Source: Bacillota bacterium (GTDB lineage: Bacteria; Bacillota; Clostridia; Christensenellales; Aristaeellaceae). From it: a DNA stretch of 8,696 bases. Where the stretch lies: assembly GCA_023392755.1 (NCBI GenBank), contig JAEWNM010000145.1, positions 1-8,696 on the forward strand, read 5' to 3'. The position numbers and the translations under genes were made by a program. Under the pieces are notes generated by a model. The model searched no databases and had not been told where the DNA came from. It saw nothing but the letters and a program-made list of their open reading frames with translations. Position 1 is the first letter of the stretch. The number at the start of each line of letters is the position of its first letter. This document shows, piece by piece, positions 1-6,181 of the stretch.

Positions 1-308
1 TCGATCAGCGCGTCATAAAAAGCAATGCCTTTTTGATTTACCGCGCCCGTGCCATTGGGAAAAATACGGGGCCAGTTGATGGAGAAGCGGTAGTTTTTCA
101 CGCCCAGGGAGGCCATCAGGCGGATATCCTCCCGGTACAGACGGTAATGGTCGCAGGCCACGTCCCCAGTATGACCGCCGAACACTTTGCCCGGCTCGCG
201 GCAGAACGAATCCCACACGTTCAAGCTCTTTCCGTCCTCATATGCCGCGCCTTCAATCTGATAGGATGACGTAGCCACGCCCCAGAGAAAATCATTATCA
301 AAACCCAT
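1..308 (-). CDS. Glycoside hydrolase family 1 (beta-glucosidase-like), N-terminal part, cut by window edge
   Basis: This is the first 102 codons of a gene that runs off the left edge. Residues 7-21 read FLWGVATSSYQIEGA, which fits the GH1 N-terminal signature. They are followed by GDVACDHY (48-55), REDIRLMASLGV (59-70) and YRFSINWPRIFPNG (73-86), the second and third strand regions of the GH1 barrel. Q17 corresponds to the conserved glycone-binding Gln of the family. The acid/base Glu (NEP motif) and the nucleophile Glu would lie beyond the edge, so activity cannot be judged. GH1 enzymes hydrolyse beta-glucosides or beta-galactosides, or their 6-phosphates; which of these applies cannot be told from this part. 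No signal peptide is seen, so the protein is probably cytoplasmic. The ATG at 308 has GGAGG (316-320) 7 bases upstream and its own promoter. The family call is firm; the substrate is unknown. Confidence 0.93.
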   Translation of the reverse strand, partial: MGFDNDFLWGVATSSYQIEGAAYEDGKSLNVWDSFCREPGKVFGGHTGDVACDHYRLYREDIRLMASLGVKNYRFSINWPRIFPNGTGAVNQKGIAFYDALI

Positions 309-332
309 TGATGAACCTCCCCTTTGATGAAC
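308..332 (-). repeat. 9-bp direct repeat around the GH1 ribosome binding site
   Basis: GTTCATCAA (minus strand) occurs at 324-332 and again at 308-316, a period of 16 bases. The repeats flank the GGAGG ribosome binding site, and the second ends at the first base of the start codon. It may be a regulatory element for the glycosidase gene or may be chance. Only the repetition is observed. Confidence 0.5.
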
Positions 333-353
333 GGAATAAGACCCAGCTTTTTC

Positions 354-382
354 ATTGTATACCGGACATTCCCTGCCGTCAA
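354..382 (-). promoter_or_regulatory. Sigma-A-type promoter of the GH1 gene
   Basis: On the minus strand TTGACG (377-382) is followed after exactly 17 bases by TACAAT (354-359), with each hexamer one base from consensus. Transcription would start near 347, leaving a leader of about 40 bases. The promoter lies downstream of the LRR gene, so the glycosidase need not depend on readthrough from the kinase unit. The same hexamers and spacing recur at 4550-4578 and 8544-8572. Confidence 0.82.
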
Positions 383-406
383 GCAATATGCCCCGGCAAT
401 CAAGTT

Positions 407-463
407 GCCCGCCGGGAGGGGCCGGCGGGCGATTCAAGCAGGATCGCTTCCGTAAAGAAGCGA
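407..463 (-). terminator. Two tandem hairpins after the LRR gene (terminator-like, no U-tract)
   Basis: Just after the LRR stop codon there is a perfect 7-bp inverted repeat with a 6-base loop (444-463, arms TCGCTTC/GAAGCGA). It is followed by a perfect 9-bp GC-rich repeat with a 6-base loop (407-430, arms GCCCGCCGG/CCGGCGGGC). Neither is followed by a T-run on either strand, so they are not textbook intrinsic terminators. They may protect the 3' end of the kinase/LRR transcript or end it with a factor. The inverted repeats are seen directly; the function is inferred. Confidence 0.4.
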
Positions 464-479
464 GGCGCAGCGCATGATC

Positions 480-1100
480 TCATTTCAATTTGAAATCCTT
501 GGAATCAAGGTTGCCGTATATGTCCTTGAGCGGGGAAAAATCGCTGATGGGGTTGCCTTCCAGCGTTAGCTCCTTCAGGTTTTTCAAGCCGGCAACCGGG
601 CTTATATCTCTCACACCGCAGCCTTGAAGGTTGAGCCTGAACAAATTTGGAAAACCGGATACCGCGCTGATATCCGTCAGGCGAGACGCATCCGATATCC
701 ACAGCAATTCCATCATGGCCATATCCTTCAGAAAACCGACATTGCCATCATCAATATTCAAGGCGCCTACGTACATGAAATCCTTCATTTCCAAAAGCCC
801 CGCCAACGGTTCGAAATTGGTGATGCTGCCGTTGCCGTTCAGGTACAGCGCCTCCAGATGGGTCATGCCGGCCAGCGGCGACAGATTGGTGATGTTGTTC
901 CAGGACAGGTCAAGGGTCTTGAGGTTTGTAAAGTACCGGAGCGCGTTGATTTTTTGTATCTTTTCCCCGTCCGGCACCATGGGGCTGTCATTTTGCAGCG
1001 ACAGGTGCTCCACTGCCGCAGCCTGCGCAACGGTGACATCCCCCTCCGGCCTGTTCATGGCCTTGCGCACCTTTGTTTCCAGCACAGTATCATTGAAAAA
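480..1100 (-). repeat. LRR module B, paralogous to the kinase ectodomain
   Basis: Residues about 388-593 of the secreted LRR protein match the ectodomain of the neighbouring kinase. Shared blocks include MNRPEG, the VPD.EKI stretch, W.N/D.I, PLAG.T.LEAL and FPLAGL-like segments. By eye about 59 of 105 residues are identical across the cap and first repeats. This points to duplication of the sensing module within the locus. Confidence 0.8.
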
Positions 1101-2261
1101 TACGACGTCCGCCGCCTTGGTGCCCCCTGCCTGCAAATCATATGGCAGCTCAAAATCCTTTTCTTCAAGGCGGCTGTACATATCGGCAACAGGGCCGAAA
1201 TCCTCAATGGGATTCTTGTCAAGCTTCAGGGTTTTAAGCTCCTTCAACTCTGCAAGCGGGGAGAGATCGGCAACCTGACAGGAGCTGATATCAATATTGC
1301 TTAAGCCAGTCAGCCCGGACAGCGGCTTGATATCGGCAATCTGGTTGAAGCACACCGACAGGTCACGCAGCTTATCCAGCCCTGCAAGCGGGCTGATGTC
1401 GCTGATCTGGTGATTCCTCAGCTCCAACTGCGTAAGGCTGGTCAGGTTCGCGACAAAGCCCATATCGGTCAGTTGATGCGCTTTGCTCCCCGTGATGGTC
1501 AGGCCCTTGAGGCTTGTCAGCTTGCCCAGTCGCTCCATATCAAGACTCTTTGATGCCCACAGCCTCAGGCTTTCAACATCCTTAAGCCCATAGAGCGATT
1601 TCCAGTTCTTGGCCGCGATGCCGTCCATGGACAGGGTTTTCAAACTGGAAAGGCGGCTGAGCACGGAGATGTCCGCAATTTGATTGAAGTCGATTTTGAG
1701 TGTGACCAGCTTTTTCATGCCGGACAAAGCGCCGATATCCTTTATGCTTCCCTCCTGATAATTACTCCCCCAGAAGTCAAAGCCAATATCAAGGTACTCA
1801 AGATTCTTCAGTTTGGAAAGCGGCTTCACACTGCTTAGGCGGTTATTGTACAAATCCAGATACGTAAGCTCCGCAAGGCCCGAAAGAGCCTTTATATCCT
1901 CCACCGCATTATTGGCAAGTGAAAGCCTTTTCAGTTTCTTCAGCCCGGCAAGGGGTCGGATGTCGCGTATCCTGTGAAACGGCAAAATCAGTTCTTCCAG
2001 GTTCACAAATGCTTCCAACCCCGCGATGTTCTGTATCTTGACATCATCCTTGTCATCCCGCTGTGCTGCAAAGTCAATATAGGTCACCCTGCCCGCATCC
2101 TCTTGCGTGATATCCCCCTGGGGCTTGTCCAAGAGCTTGCGGATATAGCCTTCAAGGTTAACGTCACCGATGGATACGGCTTTTCCCGCGGCACAGGCCG
2201 GAAAAGCCATTGCTGCGAGAGCCACGACCAATGCCGCAAGCATACATAATGTCCTTTTCAT
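480..2261 (-). CDS. Secreted leucine-rich-repeat protein, two tandem LRR modules
   Basis: The product has 593 residues. It begins MKRTLCML and has a hydrophobic signal peptide to about residue 24 with an ACA-A type cleavage site. Internalin-like LRRs of about 22 residues follow (pattern L..L.L..N.I.DI.PL.GL). There are two modules. Module A (about 31-374) opens with a cap containing RKLLDKPQGDIT. Module B (about 388-593) opens with VRKAMNRPEGDVT. Both close with NPI.DF.P, then D.Y..L and KDF (350-370 and 570-590). No C-terminal membrane segment, LPXTG motif or good lipobox is seen, so it is probably released or held non-covalently at the surface. The start was set at 2261 because AAAGGAG (2273-2279) lies 11 bases upstream; the in-frame ATG at 2288 has no ribosome binding site. 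It sits 114 bases after the LRR-kinase gene, and module B is closely related to that kinase's ectodomain. LRR domains usually bind proteins; the ligand here is unknown. Confidence 0.9.
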   Translation of the reverse strand: MKRTLCMLAALVVALAAMAFPACAAGKAVSIGDVNLEGYIRKLLDKPQGDITQEDAGRVTYIDFAAQRDDKDDVKIQNIAGLEAFVNLEELILPFHRIRDIRPLAGLKKLKRLSLANNAVEDIKALSGLAELTYLDLYNNRLSSVKPLSKLKNLEYLDIGFDFWGSNYQEGSIKDIGALSGMKKLVTLKIDFNQIADISVLSRLSSLKTLSMDGIAAKNWKSLYGLKDVESLRLWASKSLDMERLGKLTSLKGLTITGSKAHQLTDMGFVANLTSLTQLELRNHQISDISPLAGLDKLRDLSVCFNQIADIKPLSGLTGLSNIDISSCQVADLSPLAELKELKTLKLDKNPIEDFGPVADMYSRLEEKDFELPYDLQAGGTKAADVVFFNDTVLETKVRKAMNRPEGDVTVAQAAAVEHLSLQNDSPMVPDGEKIQKINALRYFTNLKTLDLSWNNITNLSPLAGMTHLEALYLNGNGSITNFEPLAGLLEMKDFMYVGALNIDDGNVGFLKDMAMMELLWISDASRLTDISAVSGFPNLFRLNLQGCGVRDISPVAGLKNLKELTLEGNPISDFSPLKDIYGNLDSKDFKLK

Positions 2262-2375
2262 TGTTTTGTCCGCTCCTTTAACAATCATTCGCCATAAAAA
2301 CGCAAACAGGGCCGTCTATGCCTATTTTACGCGCATCCGCCCCGCTTGTGGTATGCACGAAGCACACAGCACGAT

Positions 2376-3041
2376 TTACCTGTATGCAATATCGAACAAA
2401 GCGTCCGTAAGCTGCTCCTGCGCCATGGGCCGCATATCCCCGCTGAGACTTACGTATGTCAGATTGGGCAGCGCCAGGAGCGGTGTCACATCCCGGATGG
2501 GGTTTTGCTCCAGGCCAAGATCGGTCAAATGCACAAGGTCAGCAAGGGGGCTGATATCGCTGATCCTGCAGTTTTTCAGCTCCAGCCTGCTAAGGCTCGG
2601 GAAATGCTTCACGAAGCCGATGTCCTTAAGCCGCGAGCTTTCCACCCAGAGCGATTCAAGCTTTGCCATCCCGGCCAGCGCCTGCACATTGGCACTGCTG
2701 ACCCGGCAACCAATGAGCCGAATCTCCTTCATGTTAACGAGGCCCGCCAGCGGTGTGAAGTCGGTGATATTTTCATTTCCACCCAAAAACAGGGCCTCCA
2801 GCTTCGTAAGGCCCGCCAGCGGCGCTATGTCGGAAATGTCGTTCCAGTCCAGGTATAAAAAACGAAGGCCATGAAAGTAGGCAAGCGCTCCGATATCCTT
2901 GATTTTTTCCCGGTCCGGCACACCAGGGTCGCTCGCGCTCAAATCAAGATGCGTTACCGTCCGGGCCTGGGCGGCGGTGATGGTGCCCTCTGGCCTGTTC
3001 ATACCCGCGCGCACCCTTTCCTCCAACAGGGCGTCGCCAAA
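2376..3041 (-). repeat. LRR ectodomain module of the kinase, paralogous to LRR module B
   Basis: Residues about 308-528 of the kinase form the extracellular half. A cap (VRAGMNRPEGTIT) is followed by a run of LRRs. It aligns with 480-1100 without large gaps. Its C-terminus differs: it lacks the KDF end cap and finishes in a short helix-like tail (MAQEQLTDALFDIAYR). Confidence 0.8.
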
Positions 3042-3962
3042 CGCGATAACCTCGTTCGATTCCAAAATACTGTCCAAAACAGAAAGACTCATTTTTGTAT
3101 AGCGCCCGGCAATATAGCCCGCAAAAAGCAGCGCCAGCGCGGCGCATACGGCAGCTATGGCAATGAAAGCCCTGCGCTTGACCTGTTTGTCGAAAAACAG
3201 CAAGTCCCGTTTGAGATGCATAACATTGGAATAGCGCTTTGCTGGATCAAACGCGGTGCAGCGTCTGATGATTTTACACAGCCCCGCGGCGGAAACGGAC
3301 TGCATGCCATCCGCCACATGGCTGTCGCCGGTCAAAAGCCAGCATAATACCACGCCCAGGGCATAGATGTCCGCCCGGTTATCCGTCTGCGCAAAGCCGT
3401 ACTGCTCGGGCGGTGAAAACTGCTGCGTCCCCATGCACACGGTGTCGTTTCTGGCGCCCCGGTCATATTCCCTCGCTATGGAAAAATCAATCAGCGACAC
3501 CTTGCCCGTTTCGGGCTCCAGAATGATGTTGGACGGCTTGATATCCCGGTGGATCACGGGCGGGCTCTGCCTGTGCAGATACGCCAGTATATCGCACAGC
3601 CCGCACATGATATGCACCGCTTCCTTTTGCTGCAAGGGCATCTGCGCATATTGCTCCAGGGACAGGCCGGGCATGTACTCCCTCAGGATATAAACTCCAT
3701 CCTGATCCTCAATCTTCTCCAGAAACGCCGGCAGCCCGGGGTGGCAAAGCGACAGCATCGCACTTTCCCCCGCCGGGCCGCCAGCCGCGTCGTACCGCTT
3801 GGCTATTACCTGCTTTCCGCTTGACTTTTCCTTAAGCAAAAACGTCTGGCTGTGATCATTTTGCGATAAAAGCTCTATCGGGTCATACCGGTCAAGCAAA
3901 GTTCCGGGAAAGTCATCCCTTGAAAACTCCGCCAGGAATTGCATGGCATGGGATTCACTCAT
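2376..3962 (-). CDS. Membrane Ser/Thr protein kinase with extracellular LRR sensor domain
   Basis: The product has 528 residues. A Hanks-type kinase domain occupies about 26-257: Lys55 in VIAKRY, Glu66 as candidate helix-C Glu, HRDIKPSN (138-145; Asp140, Lys142, Asn145), metal-binding Asp159 in DFS, the activation segment to PPEQYG (184-189), DIYALG (198-203) and Arg243. One membrane span (about 264-286) follows a positively charged KRR, so the kinase is inside and the C-terminal LRR region (about 308-528) outside. This is the layout of PASTA kinases such as PrkC/PknB, with LRRs in place of PASTA repeats. The glycine-rich loop has lost its glycines and DFG is DFS, but the core catalytic residues remain, so activity is likely. 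The start at 3962 was chosen because CCTCCC (3969-3974, GGGAGG on the coding strand) lies 6 bases upstream; it overlaps the HTH gene by 8 bases, suggesting translational coupling. An upstream in-frame ATG at 4022 lies inside the HTH gene and is unlikely. Ligand and substrates are unknown. Confidence 0.92.
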   Translation of the reverse strand: MSESHAMQFLAEFSRDDFPGTLLDRYDPIELLSQNDHSQTFLLKEKSSGKQVIAKRYDAAGGPAGESAMLSLCHPGLPAFLEKIEDQDGVYILREYMPGLSLEQYAQMPLQQKEAVHIMCGLCDILAYLHRQSPPVIHRDIKPSNIILEPETGKVSLIDFSIAREYDRGARNDTVCMGTQQFSPPEQYGFAQTDNRADIYALGVVLCWLLTGDSHVADGMQSVSAAGLCKIIRRCTAFDPAKRYSNVMHLKRDLLFFDKQVKRRAFIAIAAVCAALALLFAGYIAGRYTKMSLSVLDSILESNEVIAFGDALLEERVRAGMNRPEGTITAAQARTVTHLDLSASDPGVPDREKIKDIGALAYFHGLRFLYLDWNDISDIAPLAGLTKLEALFLGGNENITDFTPLAGLVNMKEIRLIGCRVSSANVQALAGMAKLESLWVESSRLKDIGFVKHFPSLSRLELKNCRISDISPLADLVHLTDLGLEQNPIRDVTPLLALPNLTYVSLSGDMRPMAQEQLTDALFDIAYR

Positions 3963-4416
3963 ACCGCCCCTCCCTGCCGATGAGGGGCAAGGCCAGCTCC
4001 TGCAAGGTGGCCTGGGCATCAAAAAAGCTTATGTTGTTTTTCAGGCAATACAGGATGGCGGCATCCCGCTTTATCTTTGGATACAGCAAGCTTTTCCCCG
4101 CTGCCTTCAAAAGCGCCTGCGCCTCCTGCGCATTCATGGAAAAGCCGAAGGCAAGCTGGATCACCTTGTCCCTGGACGGCTGCCGCAGGCCGCTGAACAG
4201 CTGATGGCCATAGGTTCTGTCAATGCCGCAGCGCTTGATGACATGCTCGCACACAAGGTCCCTTTCCGCCAGAAGCCTTTGGATATACTCCCGAAAGGAC
4301 GCCTTTACAAACGCCCCGTCGTACGTATTCATGAAGGCTTTCAGGCGCGCGGTAGCAAAAAGCCTCTTCATCAGGGCACTTGTACCGATCGCCGGCATGG
4401 AATGCTTCTTATCCAT
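3955..4416 (-). CDS. Helix-turn-helix protein paired with the receptor kinase
   Basis: The product is a 153-residue soluble protein. Residues 40-90 resemble an XRE-like helix-turn-helix: SFREYIQRLLAERDL, then VIKRCGIDRTYGHQLFSG (probable HTH, about 59-76) and LRQPSRDKVIQLAFG. The C-terminal part, with LLKAAGKSLLYPKIKRDAAI (102-121) and YCLKNNISFFDAQATL, is a further helical region. I recognise this arrangement from Clostridia, where such genes often lie beside Hanks-type kinases; this is recollection, not a search. It is the first gene of the unit, under a near-ideal promoter, and its stop overlaps the kinase start. The reasonable inference is a DNA-binding or adaptor protein whose state is set by the kinase, perhaps an autoregulator. 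DNA binding is not shown. A GAGGA sequence (4421-4425) lies just upstream of the ATG. Confidence 0.85.
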   Translation of the reverse strand: MDKKHSMPAIGTSALMKRLFATARLKAFMNTYDGAFVKASFREYIQRLLAERDLVCEHVIKRCGIDRTYGHQLFSGLRQPSRDKVIQLAFGFSMNAQEAQALLKAAGKSLLYPKIKRDAAILYCLKNNISFFDAQATLQELALPLIGREGRYE

Positions 4417-4454
4417 AACATCCTCAACGCTTCCGGTTCATATGCCGTTTCGTT

Positions 4455-4470
4455 ATACCCGAAAAATACC
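4455..4470 (-). promoter_or_regulatory. Possible operator: 11-bp-spaced direct repeat
   Basis: Downstream of the -10 box of the HTH/kinase promoter, GGTAT (minus strand) occurs at 4466-4470 and 4455-4459, one helical turn apart and close to the predicted transcription start (about 4474). This would suit binding by the HTH protein. The units are short and could be chance. Confidence 0.25.
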
Positions 4471-4480
4471 AATTGCATTT

Positions 4481-4509
4481 ATTATACGTAAACGATGATT
4501 TGATGTCAA
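4481..4509 (-). promoter_or_regulatory. Full-consensus sigma-A promoter of the HTH/kinase/LRR unit
   Basis: On the minus strand TTGACA (4504-4509) is followed after exactly 17 bases by TATAAT (4481-4486), a perfect match in both hexamers and spacing. The predicted start near 4474 leaves a leader of about 57 bases before the HTH gene. A promoter this strong upstream of a regulator suggests that expression is held down by a repressor or other control. It is divergent from the yybS promoter; the two -35 boxes are 40 bases apart. Confidence 0.92.
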
Positions 4510-4549
4510 TCGCAGCTGGCCGGCATCGGAAATGGGCATGGGTCTGCGG

Positions 4550-4578
4550 TTGACGCGCCGTGCTTTTTGCTTTACAAT
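4550..4578 (+). promoter_or_regulatory. Sigma-A promoter of the yybS-rplI-dnaB-yhaM operon
   Basis: TTGACG (4550-4555), 17 bases, then TACAAT (4573-4578). The start would be near 4585, about 50 bases before the yybS ATG. It shares the 11-base string GCGGTTGACGC (4546-4556) with the promoter after yhaM (8540-8550). No other promoter of similar quality was seen within the four-gene run. Confidence 0.85.
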
Positions 4579-4635
4579 GTATAGAATCCATGGCGCGAAC
4601 CGTCTTATAGGCGCGGCCCGAAAAGGAGTTATCCC

Positions 4636-5706
4636 ATGGCGAATTACCCCCTGGTGCGCAGCCTGAAACCGGCGCTTCTCTGGCCCGCTGCCTATGCGCT
4701 GTTGCTTTTAGCCGCCATGCAAATCCCCGTATTGTTTGTGGTGCTGTGTTTTTTCTCCCCGGCGCTGCTTACCCTGTGCGGCATACAAAGCGGCCTGATG
4801 CCGATGGCCGTCTGCGCCCTAATGGCACCCGGAGCGTCTTGGCTTCTGTTTGGGGAATCGCTGGCTCCCCTTCTATGCGCGCTGTACCTGTGGCCCTATG
4901 CTGTGCTGCATGCCGTTTGCTTCTCCCGCAAGGTGCCCTTCTGGCAAAGCGCCGGGGCGCATGTGGTGCTGCTGGCCGTAACCCAGACGGCTCTCCTGAT
5001 GCTTGTCCGCCCCTATCTGGGGGGCGACCTGTTTTCCGGCGGAGCTGAATTTATGGTCAACCAAATATCCGCGTCGCCCTATGGCGATCAGATTCTGCTG
5101 CAGTTATACCAGTCCCGCCTGCTGGATGTGCCTGAGGAGATGCTAACCGGTGTCAAAGCGCTGATGGAAGCTTTTTTTGCCTCCCTCACACCCGGCACGC
5201 TGATGCCCAGCGTCCGCATCGAACTGCTCAACGGGCTGCGGACACTTTTGGAGAACTCTCTGTACAGTTTCCTGCCCGCCGCTGTAGTCAACAATGCGAT
5301 TCTGGCCGGGGTGTTCGGCGTGGCTTTTCCCATTGTATCCGCCCGGAAGCGGAACATACCCGTCCCGGACATGGCGCCCTTTTCCAAATGGCACCTAAGC
5401 CGAGGAACAGGCCTGAAAGTTTTGCTTTTGGGCCTTGGAAATCTTTTGCCCACCCTGTTCCCCAATCCAGGCATGCTGCTGGCCGGCAACATGATGTGGG
5501 CCACATTTTCCTCCGTATTTGTGATACAGGGCGCAGCGCTGATGGACTTTTTCCAGACCCGCAGCGGCAGCCGCCCGATGCTTCGCAGGCTGTGGCCATG
5601 CCTGATTTATCTTATGGTACCTACGCTGCTTATGATACTGGGCATTGCTGACCAATTTTTGAATGTACGCGGATTGCGCATACCAAAGGACAGGGAGGAA
5701 GGCTGA
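4636..5706 (+). CDS. yybS: YybS-like DUF2232 multi-pass membrane protein
   Basis: The 356-residue protein has about eight hydrophobic segments (approximately 13-38, 40-62, 74-97, 107-126, 209-236, 258-275, 282-305 and 319-340). A less hydrophobic stretch lies at about 130-205, and a cytoplasmic-looking basic loop (ARKRN, 236-240) precedes PFSKWHLSR. The topology, size and position just upstream of rplI and dnaB match the DUF2232/YybS family of Bacillota. The molecular function of that family is not well established; some members have been likened to small-molecule transporters, which I cannot test here. AAAGGAG (4622-4628) lies 7 bases before the ATG, and the stop is 1 base from rplI, so the two are surely co-transcribed. 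The gdpP (DHH phosphodiesterase) gene that lies between yybS and rplI in Bacillus is absent. The assignment rests on topology and synteny more than on a diagnostic motif. Confidence 0.82.
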   Translation: MANYPLVRSLKPALLWPAAYALLLLAAMQIPVLFVVLCFFSPALLTLCGIQSGLMPMAVCALMAPGASWLLFGESLAPLLCALYLWPYAVLHAVCFSRKVPFWQSAGAHVVLLAVTQTALLMLVRPYLGGDLFSGGAEFMVNQISASPYGDQILLQLYQSRLLDVPEEMLTGVKALMEAFFASLTPGTLMPSVRIELLNGLRTLLENSLYSFLPAAVVNNAILAGVFGVAFPIVSARKRNIPVPDMAPFSKWHLSRGTGLKVLLLGLGNLLPTLFPNPGMLLAGNMMWATFSSVFVIQGAALMDFFQTRSGSRPMLRRLWPCLIYLMVPTLLMILGIADQFLNVRGLRIPKDREEG

Positions 5707-5707
5707 C

Positions 5708-6160
5708 ATGAAGGTCATTTTACTCCAGGATGTAAAGGGTTCCGGCGTAAAGGACGAGATCATCAACGTATCCGACGGATTTGCCCGCAACTATCTTTTT
5801 CCGCGCAAATGGGCCGCGGAGGCCACACCGGGCGCGCTGAAGGAGATTGAGCGCAAGCGAGAGGCCGAAGCGAAAAAGGAGGCCGAGCGCAAGGCAGAAG
5901 CCCAGGCCAAGGCCCACCTTTTGCACGGCAAAGTCATACAGCTTACGGCAAGGAGCGGCGAGAAAGGCCGCCTGTACGGCAGCATCACCACCCAGGAAAT
6001 CGCCGACAGCCTCATGCAGCAGCATGGCGTGCAGGTTGACAAACGCAAGATTGAGCTTCCCGAACCCATCCGCCATGTGGGGGATGTGGAAGTGACCGTA
6101 TGGATTTATCCGGGCATCACCACCACCATGCAGGTGCACGTGACCGCCGCCGAGAAATAG
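5708..6160 (+). CDS. rplI: 50S ribosomal protein L9
   Basis: The 150-residue protein has the usual L9 length. The N-terminal rRNA-binding domain starts MKVILLQDVKGSGVKDE and continues with DGFARNYLFPRKWA (23-36). A charged connecting helix (about 41-75) rich in Glu, Lys, Arg and Ala follows, then the C-terminal domain (about 76-150) with GKVIQLTARSGEKGRLYGSIT (74-94) and VEVTVWIYP. L9 binds domain V of 23S rRNA near the base of the L1 stalk and helps maintain reading frame. The start at 5708 is set by GGGAGG (5693-5698), 9 bases upstream, and by alignment to the family; an upstream in-frame extension inside yybS is not credible. The Gly usual in the LIPKGLA-like segment is Lys34 here, a mild deviation. 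Confidence 0.97.
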   Translation: MKVILLQDVKGSGVKDEIINVSDGFARNYLFPRKWAAEATPGALKEIERKREAEAKKEAERKAEAQAKAHLLHGKVIQLTARSGEKGRLYGSITTQEIADSLMQQHGVQVDKRKIELPEPIRHVGDVEVTVWIYPGITTTMQVHVTAAEK

Positions 6161-6181
6161 GAGTGCCGGGAGGTGGCGTTC

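Noticed and set aside
624..1304. Overlapping plus-strand open frames opposite the LRR gene
   Set aside because: Both translate as repetitive shadows of the LRR coding pattern; the minus-strand frame carries the LRR consensus and a signal peptide.
2190..2200. Lipoprotein signal at Cys23 of the secreted LRR protein
   Set aside because: The residues before the Cys (F-P-A) do not fit a lipobox, whereas ACA-A fits ordinary signal peptidase cleavage.
2262..2288. Start of the LRR protein at 2288
   Set aside because: There is no ribosome binding site before it; its extra nine residues would precede the normal positively charged start of the signal peptide.
2262..2375. Separate promoter for the LRR gene in the 114-base gap after the kinase
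   Set aside because: A TAAAAT-like -10 is present on the minus strand but no acceptable -35 lies at the right distance; cotranscription with the kinase is simpler.
3963..4022. 20-residue N-terminal extension of the kinase from the ATG at 4022
   Set aside because: The extra sequence lies inside the HTH gene and has no ribosome binding site, while the ATG at 3962 has GGGAGG 6 bases upstream and overlaps the HTH stop in a typical coupled arrangement.
6173..6181. GTG start for dnaB at 6173
   Set aside because: It overlaps the GGGAGG ribosome binding site, which is correctly placed for the ATG at 6182.
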